Of a stretch of 58,592 nucleotides of DNA, positions 17,531 to 25,759 are shown piece after piece (position 1 is the first letter of the stretch; each line of letters opens with the position of its first letter). Under the pieces are notes generated by a model. That model was given only the letters and a program-made list of their open reading frames with translations, was not told where the DNA came from and did no database searches. The DNA is from a bacterium. GTDB taxonomy: Bacteria > Cyanobacteriota > Vampirovibrionia > Gastranaerophilales > JAILCC01. The stretch is taken from contig JAILCC010000021.1 in NCBI GenBank assembly GCA_024680555.1, forward strand, positions 1-58,592. Direction: 5' to 3'. The position numbers and the translations under genes are program-made.

Positions 17531-17564
17531 ATTGTTAATTAACATTTAGCTCAAATATCAGTTT

Positions 17565-18326
17565 TTACTTAAATCCGTATTTTGATACGATTTTGAAAAA
17601 ATCTTTCAGGCATTTAGCGTAATCGGAAAACTTTCTTTTGGAGCCGCCCATTTCACTCCAGCTTGTTACCGGAAATTCAAAAAGCCAGTTCTTGCCTTTG
17701 CTTTGGGGCAAATCCGATATCCTTTTTAATAGTTCCATATCAAATAACCAACGTGATATAAAAGGTTCTCTGGTTGTCGGTCTTAGTACATCCGCACTAA
17801 ACATCTTTGCTCCGCATTGGGTGTCGGATATTTTGGGCGAAAAAAGAAGATTTGCCATTCTTGCAATAATACCTTGCGCAAAATACTTTCCTGCAGAGCG
17901 GTCAAGTTTGTGTCCGGCGAGGTTTAACCTTACTCCAACGACAGAATTTACTTCGGGTACGTTCTGAAATACTCTCAGAAAGTTTGGGATTTCGCTGAAT
18001 TTTACCGCCAAATCAGCATCCAAAAAACCAATATGCCTGAAATTTTTATCCAAAGCCGTGTTCAGCCCGAGCCTTACCGCTTCGGCTTTTCCCATGTTTT
18101 GAGGTGCTTTTACGGCGATAAATCTGTCAGGAGCCATTTTTTCCAATTTTTTTAAAACCGCAAAAGTTTTATCTCTGCTTCCGTCATCAACAAGAAAAAC
18201 TTTTGACGAAAAGTCCCCGAGGCTATCCATATATTGTCCTATGTTAATTCTTTTTTCCTCATTAAAACACGGAATAATAACGGCAGAATCGTAAGAGGAT
18301 TTTGGTGCTGTTACGTTTATTTTCAT
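17565..18326 (-). CDS. Glycosyltransferase family 2 (polyprenyl-phosphate glucosyl/mannosyltransferase-like)
   Basis: A 253-residue GT2 enzyme resembling dolichyl-phosphate glucose/mannose synthases. Visible motifs are SAVIIPCFNEEKRI (nucleotide-sugar binding), VFLVDDGSRDKT, APQNMGKAEAVRLGL, IGFLDADLAVK (metal-binding DxD) and the ISDTQCGAKMF segment, typical of the polyprenyl-phosphate subgroup. No membrane helices are seen, so it is a short, soluble or peripheral form. The product is probably a lipid-linked sugar used in surface glycan assembly. The gene is divergent from the gene at 18437 and seems to be a single-gene unit. Confidence 0.88.
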   Translation of the reverse strand: MKINVTAPKSSYDSAVIIPCFNEEKRINIGQYMDSLGDFSSKVFLVDDGSRDKTFAVLKKLEKMAPDRFIAVKAPQNMGKAEAVRLGLNTALDKNFRHIGFLDADLAVKFSEIPNFLRVFQNVPEVNSVVGVRLNLAGHKLDRSAGKYFAQGIIARMANLLFSPKISDTQCGAKMFSADVLRPTTREPFISRWLFDMELLKRISDLPQSKGKNWLFEFPVTSWSEMGGSKRKFSDYAKCLKDFFKIVSKYGFK

Positions 18327-18436
18327 TTTAAATATCCCTGCAGAAAACTTTCTGTAATTGTAGCATAACCAGTAGTATTGTAAAGGAACAATTTATATAA
18401 ATATCAAAAATTTTTCTTTTTGTTTTTCATGCAGGT

Positions 18437-19075
18437 ATGGAAATCAAAAACGTAAATAATTCTAATAATTTTGCAAGCAGAAGGCTTTTTAATACTACCT
18501 TATTTAAAAAGGGGGCAGACGGTGTAAAAAAGCCTATAAAAGCATTTATAGCCGAGCTTACACCCGATGATTTTTCCAGAGCTGATTTAAAATCGGAAGT
18601 GTGGAAAAAAACAAAATTCGGTGAAGATATTCTGCAAGATTTATGCGATACCTATTATGGCGAAGCTCAACCTCTTTTGCGCCCAAGTCTTGCCGGCGAA
18701 GATATAAGATTTTTTGCGGTAGAAGTTCCTGATGCACAAACTGGAGTGAAAACAATTGCCCTGGGTGAAGCAAAAGTTAGGGATGAGTTTATAGTTTTAG
18801 ACAGACTTCAAGCGTTAAATGGTCATGAGGAGGCAGAACACTTGTCGGGCGGGGGAACTAATATTTTGTACGCTATTTCCGCTCTTGTAAAAAAAATGAA
18901 GCGGGCGCTTGTTACTTTAGAATCTTGCAGCGACGCAGTAGATTTTTACAAAAAAAGCGAAATGACGTATGAACCGAGAGGAAAAAATTCTTTCTTCAGA
19001 CTTTATCAAGATAAATATGACGAATTTATGAAAAAGTTGGGAAATAAATTCGGTATAACTCCTTTTAATCAATAG
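18437..19075 (+). CDS. GNAT-like acetyltransferase, lineage-specific
   Basis: A 212-residue protein. The C-terminal half (about residues 95-205) has the run of features expected of a GNAT acetyltransferase: IALGEAKVRDEFIVLDRLQ strand, a glycine-rich GGGTNILYAISALVKKM loop-helix that could hold acetyl-CoA, then LVTLESCSDAVDFYKKSEM, which is the classic motif B. The N-terminal part (MEIKNVNNSNNFASRR) is polar and starts like other proteins of this window. The substrate is unknown. The ATG at 18437 follows a weak GCAGGT ribosome site. It is convergent with the membrane protein gene at 19095, 19 bases apart. Confidence 0.6.
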   Translation: MEIKNVNNSNNFASRRLFNTTLFKKGADGVKKPIKAFIAELTPDDFSRADLKSEVWKKTKFGEDILQDLCDTYYGEAQPLLRPSLAGEDIRFFAVEVPDAQTGVKTIALGEAKVRDEFIVLDRLQALNGHEEAEHLSGGGTNILYAISALVKKMKRALVTLESCSDAVDFYKKSEMTYEPRGKNSFFRLYQDKYDEFMKKLGNKFGITPFNQ

Positions 19076-19094
19076 TTAGTACAAAAAATTTTTG

Positions 19095-20738
19095 TTAATT
19101 TTTGGCAATAAGGACTTGATTATTGTCTTGAACGTATTTGTTGCTTATTATTGAACCTATTCTGTTGAGAGCAAAGCCCGATACGATAGCGAGGAACAAT
19201 GAACCCGGACCGCTTGCGACTTGTCTGAGGTTGCATAAAAACGCTACTGCCAAGCCGCCGGCTACAGGAATGCCGTCTTTCAGTATTGCGGGGAGTTTTT
19301 CTTTTGCACTCTTTTTACGGTTGGCAAGGATATATCCGATAGTTCCGACGCCTACTGCCTGTGTAAATAAGTCGGTAGTGAGAGAGTGCAATGAAAAATC
19401 AAGCATTTTTCTGTATGATTTATCTGTTTCAAAATCGATAGCATTGTTGAAGGATTTTTGGAATTTGTTTCTTGCTGCTACCAGTTCGTTATACAAGGAA
19501 GGATTTTTGCTTTTTAAAATTTTGCAGAGGTGAACGGCTTCTTCTACTGCACCACGTTTATCTGCTTGAACAAGAGAAATAAGCTCTTGTATTTTTAAAG
19601 AATTATCGCTGTCGGGCATCAATTTTTGGAAGTTTTCCGCAGTTTTTCTTAATTCTTCAAGCAGTTGTCCTCTGGTGTTATTCCTAGCAATATTGCTTGT
19701 TTTGGGGTTTAAGAATGCTTTCAGATGTTTTTGAAGTGCCAAGTAATTTTTACGCAATTCGGGCCTATGCAAACAGTCATTATAGAAAATGTTGTCTAAA
19801 GCGGTTGATAAATTCTTGTGCAAATCCAAAATGCTGTTTGAAATAGCCATTTTTGACCTGTTTAACGGAGCAAATATTGCTTTGTGATAGCCTTTCATTT
19901 CTCTTGTGGGGATAAAGTCGCCAAGTTCCCTTATTTTATTGAAGAATTTTTCTCCAACGGTGCTTCCTCTTGCTGATTTTAACGAAGAAAGAAATCTGTT
20001 TTCGGAATTTTCTTGGAGAACTTTAACCATTCCGTCAAACCTGTTTCCGAAGCCGTCTATAACAGTTTTCAATTCTCTGTCTGACAAAGAAGAAAGTTCT
20101 CTTAATTTTACGGCAAGTTGTGAAGGGGTATGTCCGCTTATTGCTTCGGGAGAGAGTTTTTCAATTTCATGAATGGCTTTATCCAGTGTTGTTCTGAATG
20201 CGCTTAAATCGGCAGCCGGTTTTTTGTACTTGGAGCCTGCCAATTTTTTGCCGTATTTTATAAAGAAATTTGTAATACGGTCAAAGAAAGTTTTTCCTTT
20301 TATGTGGAGTTTGTCTTCCATTTTAATAAGACCTCTGTCCACGACAATATCTTTGATGGGGTTGATATTGCCAAAGCCCTGAAGCTTTCTCAAAAATTTA
20401 GAAGTGTTTACCATTAAGCCAAGTTTGATTCTTTGGAACCAGTCGAGTGAAGAACTGTTTTCCATTTTTTCCAAGGCTTTTGCGTGTAGGCTGGTTACGT
20501 GTTTCTTTACATATTGTGTGAAGTTTCCGAGCTTGCCCCCTCTGTGAAGTGCAAATAATATTCCTGCGCCTGCTGCTATTGTTCCTGCCGTATAGAGCAT
20601 GCCGTATTTTCTCTCAAATTTGTCTTTCATACTTTCTTTTGTTTGAGGCAAAGTTATAGTATCTCTGCGGTTTTCAGGAATAAATACCGCAAAAGTTTTT
20701 GATAATTCTTCGTTTGTTGGACGATTAGAAACTAACAT
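19095..20738 (-). CDS. Helical membrane-anchored protein, 547 aa, unknown
   Basis: I do not recognise this protein. It has one hydrophobic segment near the N-terminus (about residues 48-65, YTAGTIAAGAGILFALH) and two or three near the C-terminus (about 455-535), with some 380 residues of charged, largely helical sequence between. There is no signal peptide at the very start, so the central part may be cytoplasmic and looped between membrane anchors, or the protein may span the periplasm. The coding sequence is long and clean, so it is a real gene. It stands alone, with about 190 bases of intergenic sequence before the TPR gene. Confidence 0.72.
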   Translation of the reverse strand: MLVSNRPTNEELSKTFAVFIPENRRDTITLPQTKESMKDKFERKYGMLYTAGTIAAGAGILFALHRGGKLGNFTQYVKKHVTSLHAKALEKMENSSSLDWFQRIKLGLMVNTSKFLRKLQGFGNINPIKDIVVDRGLIKMEDKLHIKGKTFFDRITNFFIKYGKKLAGSKYKKPAADLSAFRTTLDKAIHEIEKLSPEAISGHTPSQLAVKLRELSSLSDRELKTVIDGFGNRFDGMVKVLQENSENRFLSSLKSARGSTVGEKFFNKIRELGDFIPTREMKGYHKAIFAPLNRSKMAISNSILDLHKNLSTALDNIFYNDCLHRPELRKNYLALQKHLKAFLNPKTSNIARNNTRGQLLEELRKTAENFQKLMPDSDNSLKIQELISLVQADKRGAVEEAVHLCKILKSKNPSLYNELVAARNKFQKSFNNAIDFETDKSYRKMLDFSLHSLTTDLFTQAVGVGTIGYILANRKKSAKEKLPAILKDGIPVAGGLAVAFLCNLRQVASGPGSLFLAIVSGFALNRIGSIISNKYVQDNNQVLIAKN

Positions 20739-20930
20739 AATACCTTGCCTTCACAATTATATAAAAACGAAAAGACCGTAAAAATTGACAGATAGTGGCA
20801 TTAGAATAACTTTTTTGTTATTTAAGAAAAGTTTTATTCTTACAATAAAGATATCATATTTTTCGACTAAATTAAGTATTCTCAAGTATAAAAATAAAAG
20901 TATAATATTTCTATAGGATTGTGAGATTTT

Positions 20931-21968
20931 ATGCTTAAATTTATCCGTTCAACGGCAATGAAAATTATAATAGTTATCTTTGTTGCGCTGGCTGTTGCTT
21001 TTTGCTTCAAATTTCCGCACAAAGTCGTGACGGCAAAAAATATGGTTTATTCATACTATCACGTTTACAAGGGTGATAAATTATACAGAAAAAAAGATTT
21101 AATCGGTGCAATAAACGAATATAGAAGGGCATTAGAATATTATCCCAAACATGCTAACGCAAACTATAACCTTGCAAACATTTTTGCGGTTTATGAAGAT
21201 TATATTAGCGCCCTTGATTATTATCAAAATGCGGTAAAATACCGCCCCAAATTTATGAATGCCAGAATTGCTTTGGGAATACTTTTGGCAGAAAGATTTT
21301 ATGAATATGACAGAGCCATAAGGGAGTATGATACGGCAATAGAAAAAGCTCCGTTTAGTTTTAATATCCCGCTTATATATAGAAATAAAGGGTATATTCA
21401 TTATAATAAGGCAGTTGCTTATTATAATAAGGGACTTGCGTACAAGTGGAGGTCTCTCGTGTATGGACTGGAGCCGGAAGAGGTCAGAGAGAGCCTGAAA
21501 AATGCGGTAAAAGCATACAAAGATGCTATAAAAATAGAAGATGATATGTACGATGCGTATTTTAATTTGGCGGTCAGTTTGCATTTGCTTGGCGATGTGG
21601 ATGAAGCCAAAAAAATGTATTGCAAATGCATAAACAGAAGACCTTTTGACTATGATGCGCACTATAACATGGCTATTTTACTCAGAGAACAAAAACAATT
21701 TTTGGATGCAATTTTGGAATTAGAAAAAGCCGCATTGATTGTTGATGCTGAGGGCGATGGGTATAAATCACGTTACATATATGATGTTTTGAATGAAACA
21801 TCCGCCAAAGTTTATGCCCAAGATGATTATGCTATTTTAAAAGAAAAACTGGATAAAGATCCTTTGCGCAGTTATGAGCCCACTTTTGTAAAAGGGAAAA
21901 TTGTTGCATCGGAAGAACTTGATAAAGCAATGCTTAAAAATATGCGTACTTGCGGTGCTTGTAAATAA
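20931..21968 (+). CDS. Membrane-anchored TPR protein
   Basis: A 345-residue protein with one N-terminal membrane helix or uncleaved signal (about residues 9-27) and at least five tetratricopeptide repeats, for example DLIGAINEYRRALEYYPKHA, DYISALDYYQNAVKYRPKF, YDRAIREYDTAIEKAPFSF and KQFLDAILELEKAALIVD. TPR arrays bind partner proteins; the anchor suggests a role at the inner membrane, facing the periplasm. The C-terminus ends in CGACK. A second ATG at 20958 (MKIIIV) could be the true start, since the ribosome site before either is weak. It is followed by the lpxI promoter region and is not clearly part of that operon. Confidence 0.82.
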   Translation: MLKFIRSTAMKIIIVIFVALAVAFCFKFPHKVVTAKNMVYSYYHVYKGDKLYRKKDLIGAINEYRRALEYYPKHANANYNLANIFAVYEDYISALDYYQNAVKYRPKFMNARIALGILLAERFYEYDRAIREYDTAIEKAPFSFNIPLIYRNKGYIHYNKAVAYYNKGLAYKWRSLVYGLEPEEVRESLKNAVKAYKDAIKIEDDMYDAYFNLAVSLHLLGDVDEAKKMYCKCINRRPFDYDAHYNMAILLREQKQFLDAILELEKAALIVDAEGDGYKSRYIYDVLNETSAKVYAQDDYAILKEKLDKDPLRSYEPTFVKGKIVASEELDKAMLKNMRTCGACK

Positions 21969-21999
21969 TAAGTTTTTTTATGCAAAAAGTTAAATTTTG

Positions 22000-22028
22000 T
22001 TGACCGTTGGGGCTTTTTTTATTATCCT
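22000..22028 (+). promoter_or_regulatory. Promoter of the lpxI-lpxB operon
   Basis: TTGACC (22000-22005) and TATCCT (22023-22028) are 17 bases apart and lie 30 bases before the lpxI start codon. Confidence 0.5.
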
Positions 22029-22057
22029 AGTAGTAGCATAGTAAAGAGAGTTTTCTG

Positions 22058-22876
22058 ATGGAAAAGTTAGATAAATTGCAAGCTTTGATAGCGGGAGATG
22101 GTGAATTACCAGTTCATGTGGCCAGAATGGCTGCTCGTGACGGGTATGATGTTATTTGCATTTCTTTGTCTTCCAAAAATCGTGATAGTTTGTACAGATA
22201 TTGTAAAAAAGTTTATAATTTCGGTCCCGGTGAAGTTATGAAAATATTAGATACTCTCCGCACAGAAGGGGTAAAACAGTTAACTTTTATCGGAAAAGTA
22301 TCCAAGGAAATACTTTTTAGAAATCCGAAACTCGACAGTAAAGCGATAGAAATGTTGAAATCTGCCAAAAAACTCAATGATGATGCGGTTATGATGTTGT
22401 TGGTTGAGGAGCTTGAAAAAAACGGAATACAAGTTTTAGACCAAACTATTTTTATAAAAGAATTACTTGTGAAAAAACAAGTCTTTACGGAGATACAGCC
22501 TACTCAAGAACAGCTTGCGGATATTGATTACGGATTTCAGCTTGCAAAAGAAATGGGCAGACTTGATATAGGACAGACTGTCGTTGTCCAAAATAAGATG
22601 GTTCTTGCCGTAGAGGCAATAGAGGGTACGGATAAGGCAATAGCAAGAGGCGCAAAACTTGCAAACAAAGCTCGTGCAGCCGTTGTTGTAAAGGTTAGCA
22701 AGCCAAAGCAGGATAATCGTTTTGATATTCCTACTGTCGGATTAAGAACTCTTAAAACTATGAAAAAGTACGGCGCAAATGTGCTTGCTGTTGAGGCGGG
22801 AGAAACGCTAATTGTTGAAGAAGAACAAATGATAAATTTTGCAAATAAATATAAAATGGTGGTGGTAGCGGTATGA
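22058..22876 (+). CDS. lpxI: UDP-2,3-diacylglucosamine pyrophosphatase LpxI
   Basis: A 272-residue LpxI (DUF1009) protein, which hydrolyses UDP-2,3-diacylglucosamine to lipid X in lipid A synthesis, replacing LpxH. The N-terminal half has IAGDGELPVHVARMA and FGPGEVMKILDTLR; the C-terminal half has the family's DYGFQLAKEMGRLDIGQTVVV and AVEAIEGTDKAIARG, followed by VVVKVSKPKQDNRFDIPTVG. Full length. It overlaps lpxB by 4 bases (ATGA), which suggests translational coupling and gives the two consecutive steps of the pathway in order. Confidence 0.93.
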   Translation: MEKLDKLQALIAGDGELPVHVARMAARDGYDVICISLSSKNRDSLYRYCKKVYNFGPGEVMKILDTLRTEGVKQLTFIGKVSKEILFRNPKLDSKAIEMLKSAKKLNDDAVMMLLVEELEKNGIQVLDQTIFIKELLVKKQVFTEIQPTQEQLADIDYGFQLAKEMGRLDIGQTVVVQNKMVLAVEAIEGTDKAIARGAKLANKARAAVVVKVSKPKQDNRFDIPTVGLRTLKTMKKYGANVLAVEAGETLIVEEEQMINFANKYKMVVVAV

Positions 22877-24015
22877 AAAAACTATTTATTATAACCGGTG
22901 AACTTTCAGGCGATTTGCATGCGGCAACCGTTGTTGAAGAACTAAAAAAGACAATGCCGGATTTGGAAATAGAAGGTATTGGCGGAAAGCATATGGCAGA
23001 TGCCGGTGTAAAAATTTTTAAAGACCATTCCAAGATGGGCGTAGTAGGTTTGACCTTTAAAGCGCTTTTTGACCATATAAAACTCGCTAAAGAAATTATT
23101 GATTATTTGAATAATTCTTTCAAGCCCGACCTTGTTCTTTTGGTTGATTACGGCGGATTTAACCTTAGAATTGCAAAATTTTTAAAGAAGTATAATTTTG
23201 AAACATTCTACTATATTTCTCCGCAGGTATGGGCATCAAGGAAACACAGAGTTTCAAAAATAAGAAAATACATTTCCAAGTTGATGGTTATTTTCCCATT
23301 TGAAGAAAAATTTTACAAAAAACAAAACATTACGGCAAAGTATGTGGGGCATCCGTTAGTTTCCCAACTTTATTTCGGTTACCAAAAAGAAGATTTTATA
23401 AAAGAAAACAACCTCAACGAAAATAAAAAAATTGTAGGTGTCTTCCCCGGAAGCAGAAAATTTGAACTTTCTTATATGATGCCGATTTATGCTCAAGCAA
23501 TCAGAGAAATATATGAACATCAAAAGAAAATTCAGTTCTGTATTTCTCAGGCAGAAAATATGAGTGAAGAATTTTTGAATAAATATATTGATGATTTGAA
23601 ATATGAAGGTATTGATATAAAACTTATAAAAGGACAAAATCATGCACTTTTAGCTTGTTCCGATGCCTTAATTTTGACTTCCGGCACGGTAACGTTGGAA
23701 GCTGCAATGTATGAAACGCCTATGTGCGTTTGCTATAAAGGTCCATTGCCTTTTTATTGGATATATTTGGCTGTCAGACACATTTCAAAGGTTTCTTTGC
23801 CTAATATTGTTGCTGACAAGGATATTGTTCAAGAGTTTATTCAACACAGGGCTCAGCCAGAATATATTGCAAGTGAAATATTGAGCCTGCTTCATAATCA
23901 AACAAAACGAGATAAGATGATAGCCGAATTGAAAAACATTAAAGAAAAATTCGGTGAAAAAATAGCATCGCAAGAAGTTGCAAAAACGATAAGGGAATAT
24001 TTTAATGAAGGATAA
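22873..24015 (+). CDS. lpxB: Lipid-A-disaccharide synthase LpxB
   Basis: A 380-residue GT19 enzyme that joins lipid X to UDP-diacylglucosamine to make the lipid A disaccharide at the inner face of the inner membrane. Motifs seen: GELSGDLHAATVVEEL, GIGGKHMADAG, YISPQVWASRKHRV, KYVGHPLV, GVFPGSRKFEL and the C-terminal LTSGTVTLEAAMYETPM with the acceptor-side glutamate. Length is normal. It overlaps lpxI by 4 bases and the following acyltransferase gene by 11 bases, so the operon is tight. Confidence 0.95.
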   Translation: MKKLFIITGELSGDLHAATVVEELKKTMPDLEIEGIGGKHMADAGVKIFKDHSKMGVVGLTFKALFDHIKLAKEIIDYLNNSFKPDLVLLVDYGGFNLRIAKFLKKYNFETFYYISPQVWASRKHRVSKIRKYISKLMVIFPFEEKFYKKQNITAKYVGHPLVSQLYFGYQKEDFIKENNLNENKKIVGVFPGSRKFELSYMMPIYAQAIREIYEHQKKIQFCISQAENMSEEFLNKYIDDLKYEGIDIKLIKGQNHALLACSDALILTSGTVTLEAAMYETPMCVCYKGPLPFYWIYLAVRHISKVSLPNIVADKDIVQEFIQHRAQPEYIASEILSLLHNQTKRDKMIAELKNIKEKFGEKIASQEVAKTIREYFNEG

Positions 24016-24697
24016 AAAGGGCATATATCTTCATGAAAAACCTTTAAAAGTTCAATGGAAAGTAAGGCTGGTTGCGGATGCCGCTTTTGCGTATCTTCAT
24101 CAGTTGGATGCGAATAAAAGGCTTTATGAAATAAATAAACCGGCCGAAAGAATTCCTGCTATATATGCGTTGTGGCATGGCTATCAGTGGGGATTGGGGC
24201 TTTTTGAACAGGAAATAAGACCCAAGACAAATATTCTTATAAGTAAAAGTAATGATGGTGAAATTATCGCAAGACTTTGTGACCATTTGGGTTTTTCTTT
24301 GATAAGAGGTTCAATGCGCAGAGGAGGGGATACCGCATTAAGAGAAATGATAACTTCTCTTGAAAATGGTGAAAGCATTGCGTTTACGGTTGATGGTCCC
24401 AAAGGTCCTTGTCAACAGGTTAAAAAGGGACTTATAAAATTGGCAAAGTTGTCTAAAAAACCTATTATCCCATTTGTACCGTACACCGGCAAAAAAATTT
24501 CCTTCAATTCTTGGGATAAATGTCAGGTGCCTACACGAATTTTTTTAAAAGCATCAATAATTTATGGCAACCCTATTTATGTGCCCGAAGATGCTGATGA
24601 TAGTATTGAAGAAGAATACAGACAAAAAGTTGAAAATTATATGTTTGAATTGGAAAAAGATTTGATTATAGAACACAAACAGTATTGGAGAGAGTAA
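24005..24697 (+). CDS. DUF374 lysophospholipid acyltransferase-family protein
   Basis: A 230-residue protein of the DUF374 group of the LPLAT superfamily. The core LISKSNDGEIIARLCDHLG is followed by LIRGSMRRGGDTALREMI and ENGESIAFTVDGPKGPCQQV, all typical of this group. The usual HxxxxD acyltransferase motif is represented only loosely (KSNDGE). By position between lpxB and pgsA it could be the lipid A late acyltransferase of this organism, a Kdo transferase substitute, or a phospholipid acyltransferase; the sequence alone does not decide. It overlaps lpxB by 11 bases. Confidence 0.85.
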   Translation: MKDKKGIYLHEKPLKVQWKVRLVADAAFAYLHQLDANKRLYEINKPAERIPAIYALWHGYQWGLGLFEQEIRPKTNILISKSNDGEIIARLCDHLGFSLIRGSMRRGGDTALREMITSLENGESIAFTVDGPKGPCQQVKKGLIKLAKLSKKPIIPFVPYTGKKISFNSWDKCQVPTRIFLKASIIYGNPIYVPEDADDSIEEEYRQKVENYMFELEKDLIIEHKQYWRE

Positions 24698-24699
24698 AA

Positions 24700-25299
24700 A
24701 TGGCTAATTTTATTACTATGTCAAGAATTATACTTGCAATTATAACGGTTTCTTTATTGTTTATTCATACGGTACCTGTTTATATTGCGGCATTTATTTT
24801 GACGGTTATTGTTATATGGTTTGATGGGTTAGACGGTTTCGTTGCGAGACTGTTAAAAGAAGAATCAAGATTCGGCGCAATGCTTGATATTTTAGGTGAC
24901 AGAATAGTAGAAAATATTTATTGGATTGCATTTTGTGCGTTGGGCTTTGTTCCCGCTTGGATTCCTATTGTTGTAGTAACGAGAGGTCTTTTGACTGACG
25001 GAGTCCGTTCATTGGCTTTTGAAAAAGGTTTTACTGCTTTTGGAACAACAACAATGCAGCAAAATCCTATTGCAAAATTTATCGTTGCTTCAAGAACGGT
25101 GCGTTTTTCTTATGCCGTGTTTAAGGCATTTGCTTTTGCGTTTTTGATTGCGGCAAAAATCCCCATGGAATATATGGGAAAAGATATTGTTATTATGATT
25201 GCGTATGCTTGTGTATACATTTCTGTGTTCCTTTGCGTATTGAGAGGAATACCGGTATTGTTGGAAAGCAAGAGATTTTTTACGGAAGATGCAAAATAG
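24700..25299 (+). CDS. pgsA: CDP-alcohol phosphatidyltransferase (PgsA-like)
   Basis: About 200 residues, with five or six membrane helices and the CDP-alcohol signature as DGLDGFVARLLKEESRFGAMLDILGD (the DG-x2-AR-x8-G-x3-D-x3-D pattern, residues about 43-68 from this start). In this family the aspartates bind the metal ions that hold CDP-diacylglycerol. The closest role is phosphatidylglycerophosphate synthesis, though the acceptor alcohol cannot be read from the motif. The frame is open 5 codons further up, overlapping the previous gene, but ATG at 24700 has GGAGAG at the right distance. It overlaps trmL by 11 bases. Confidence 0.88.
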   Translation: MANFITMSRIILAIITVSLLFIHTVPVYIAAFILTVIVIWFDGLDGFVARLLKEESRFGAMLDILGDRIVENIYWIAFCALGFVPAWIPIVVVTRGLLTDGVRSLAFEKGFTAFGTTTMQQNPIAKFIVASRTVRFSYAVFKAFAFAFLIAAKIPMEYMGKDIVIMIAYACVYISVFLCVLRGIPVLLESKRFFTEDAK

Positions 25300-25759
25300 C
25301 GGCTTTAAAATAGTTTTAAATGAACCTGAAATACCTCAAAATACAGGTAATATTGCGCGACTTTGCGCCTGTACGGGTAGTGATTTGTTTTTGGTCGGAA
25401 AACTCGGCTTTTCCCTGTCCGAAAAATATGTTAAGCGTGCAGGGCTTGATTATTGGGACGATGTAAATATCAGGCGCTTTCAGTCATTGGAAGAACTGTT
25501 TGAAGAATTTCCGAATGAAGAAAAGTATTTTTTAACTACAAAGGCAAAACAGTCGCATTTTGAAGCCAAGTTTAAAAAAGGCTCGCTGCTTATTTTTGGC
25601 AGTGAGACAAGAGGTTTGCCGATTGATGTGATTATGTCTAATTATGACAATGCTTTTAGGATACCTATGCTGCCTGAGCAAAGAAGTCTAAATCTTTCTA
25701 ACAGCGTTGCAATTGTTTTATATGAAGCTATTCGTCAAACCGGTAATATTGAATATTAG
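25289..25759 (+). CDS. trmL: tRNA (cytidine/uridine-34-2'-O)-methyltransferase TrmL
   Basis: A 156-residue SPOUT methyltransferase, full length for TrmL. It methylates the 2'-O of the wobble base in leucine tRNAs using SAM. Motifs: LNEPEIPQNTGNIARLC at the N-terminus, FGSETRGLP in the middle, and RIPMLPEQRSLNLSNSVAIVLYEA, the knotted SAM-binding region. It is the last gene of the lpxI-lpxB operon, an odd place for a tRNA modification gene but in keeping with the short overlaps. It ends overlapping by 4 bases the convergent RlmD-like gene. Confidence 0.92.
   Translation: MQNSGFKIVLNEPEIPQNTGNIARLCACTGSDLFLVGKLGFSLSEKYVKRAGLDYWDDVNIRRFQSLEELFEEFPNEEKYFLTTKAKQSHFEAKFKKGSLLIFGSETRGLPIDVIMSNYDNAFRIPMLPEQRSLNLSNSVAIVLYEAIRQTGNIEY

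Noticed and set aside
17340..17549. A 69-codon open frame downstream of tRNA-Gln
   Set aside because: It runs through the duplicated tRNA end and both hairpins of the terminator, which is not expected for a gene.
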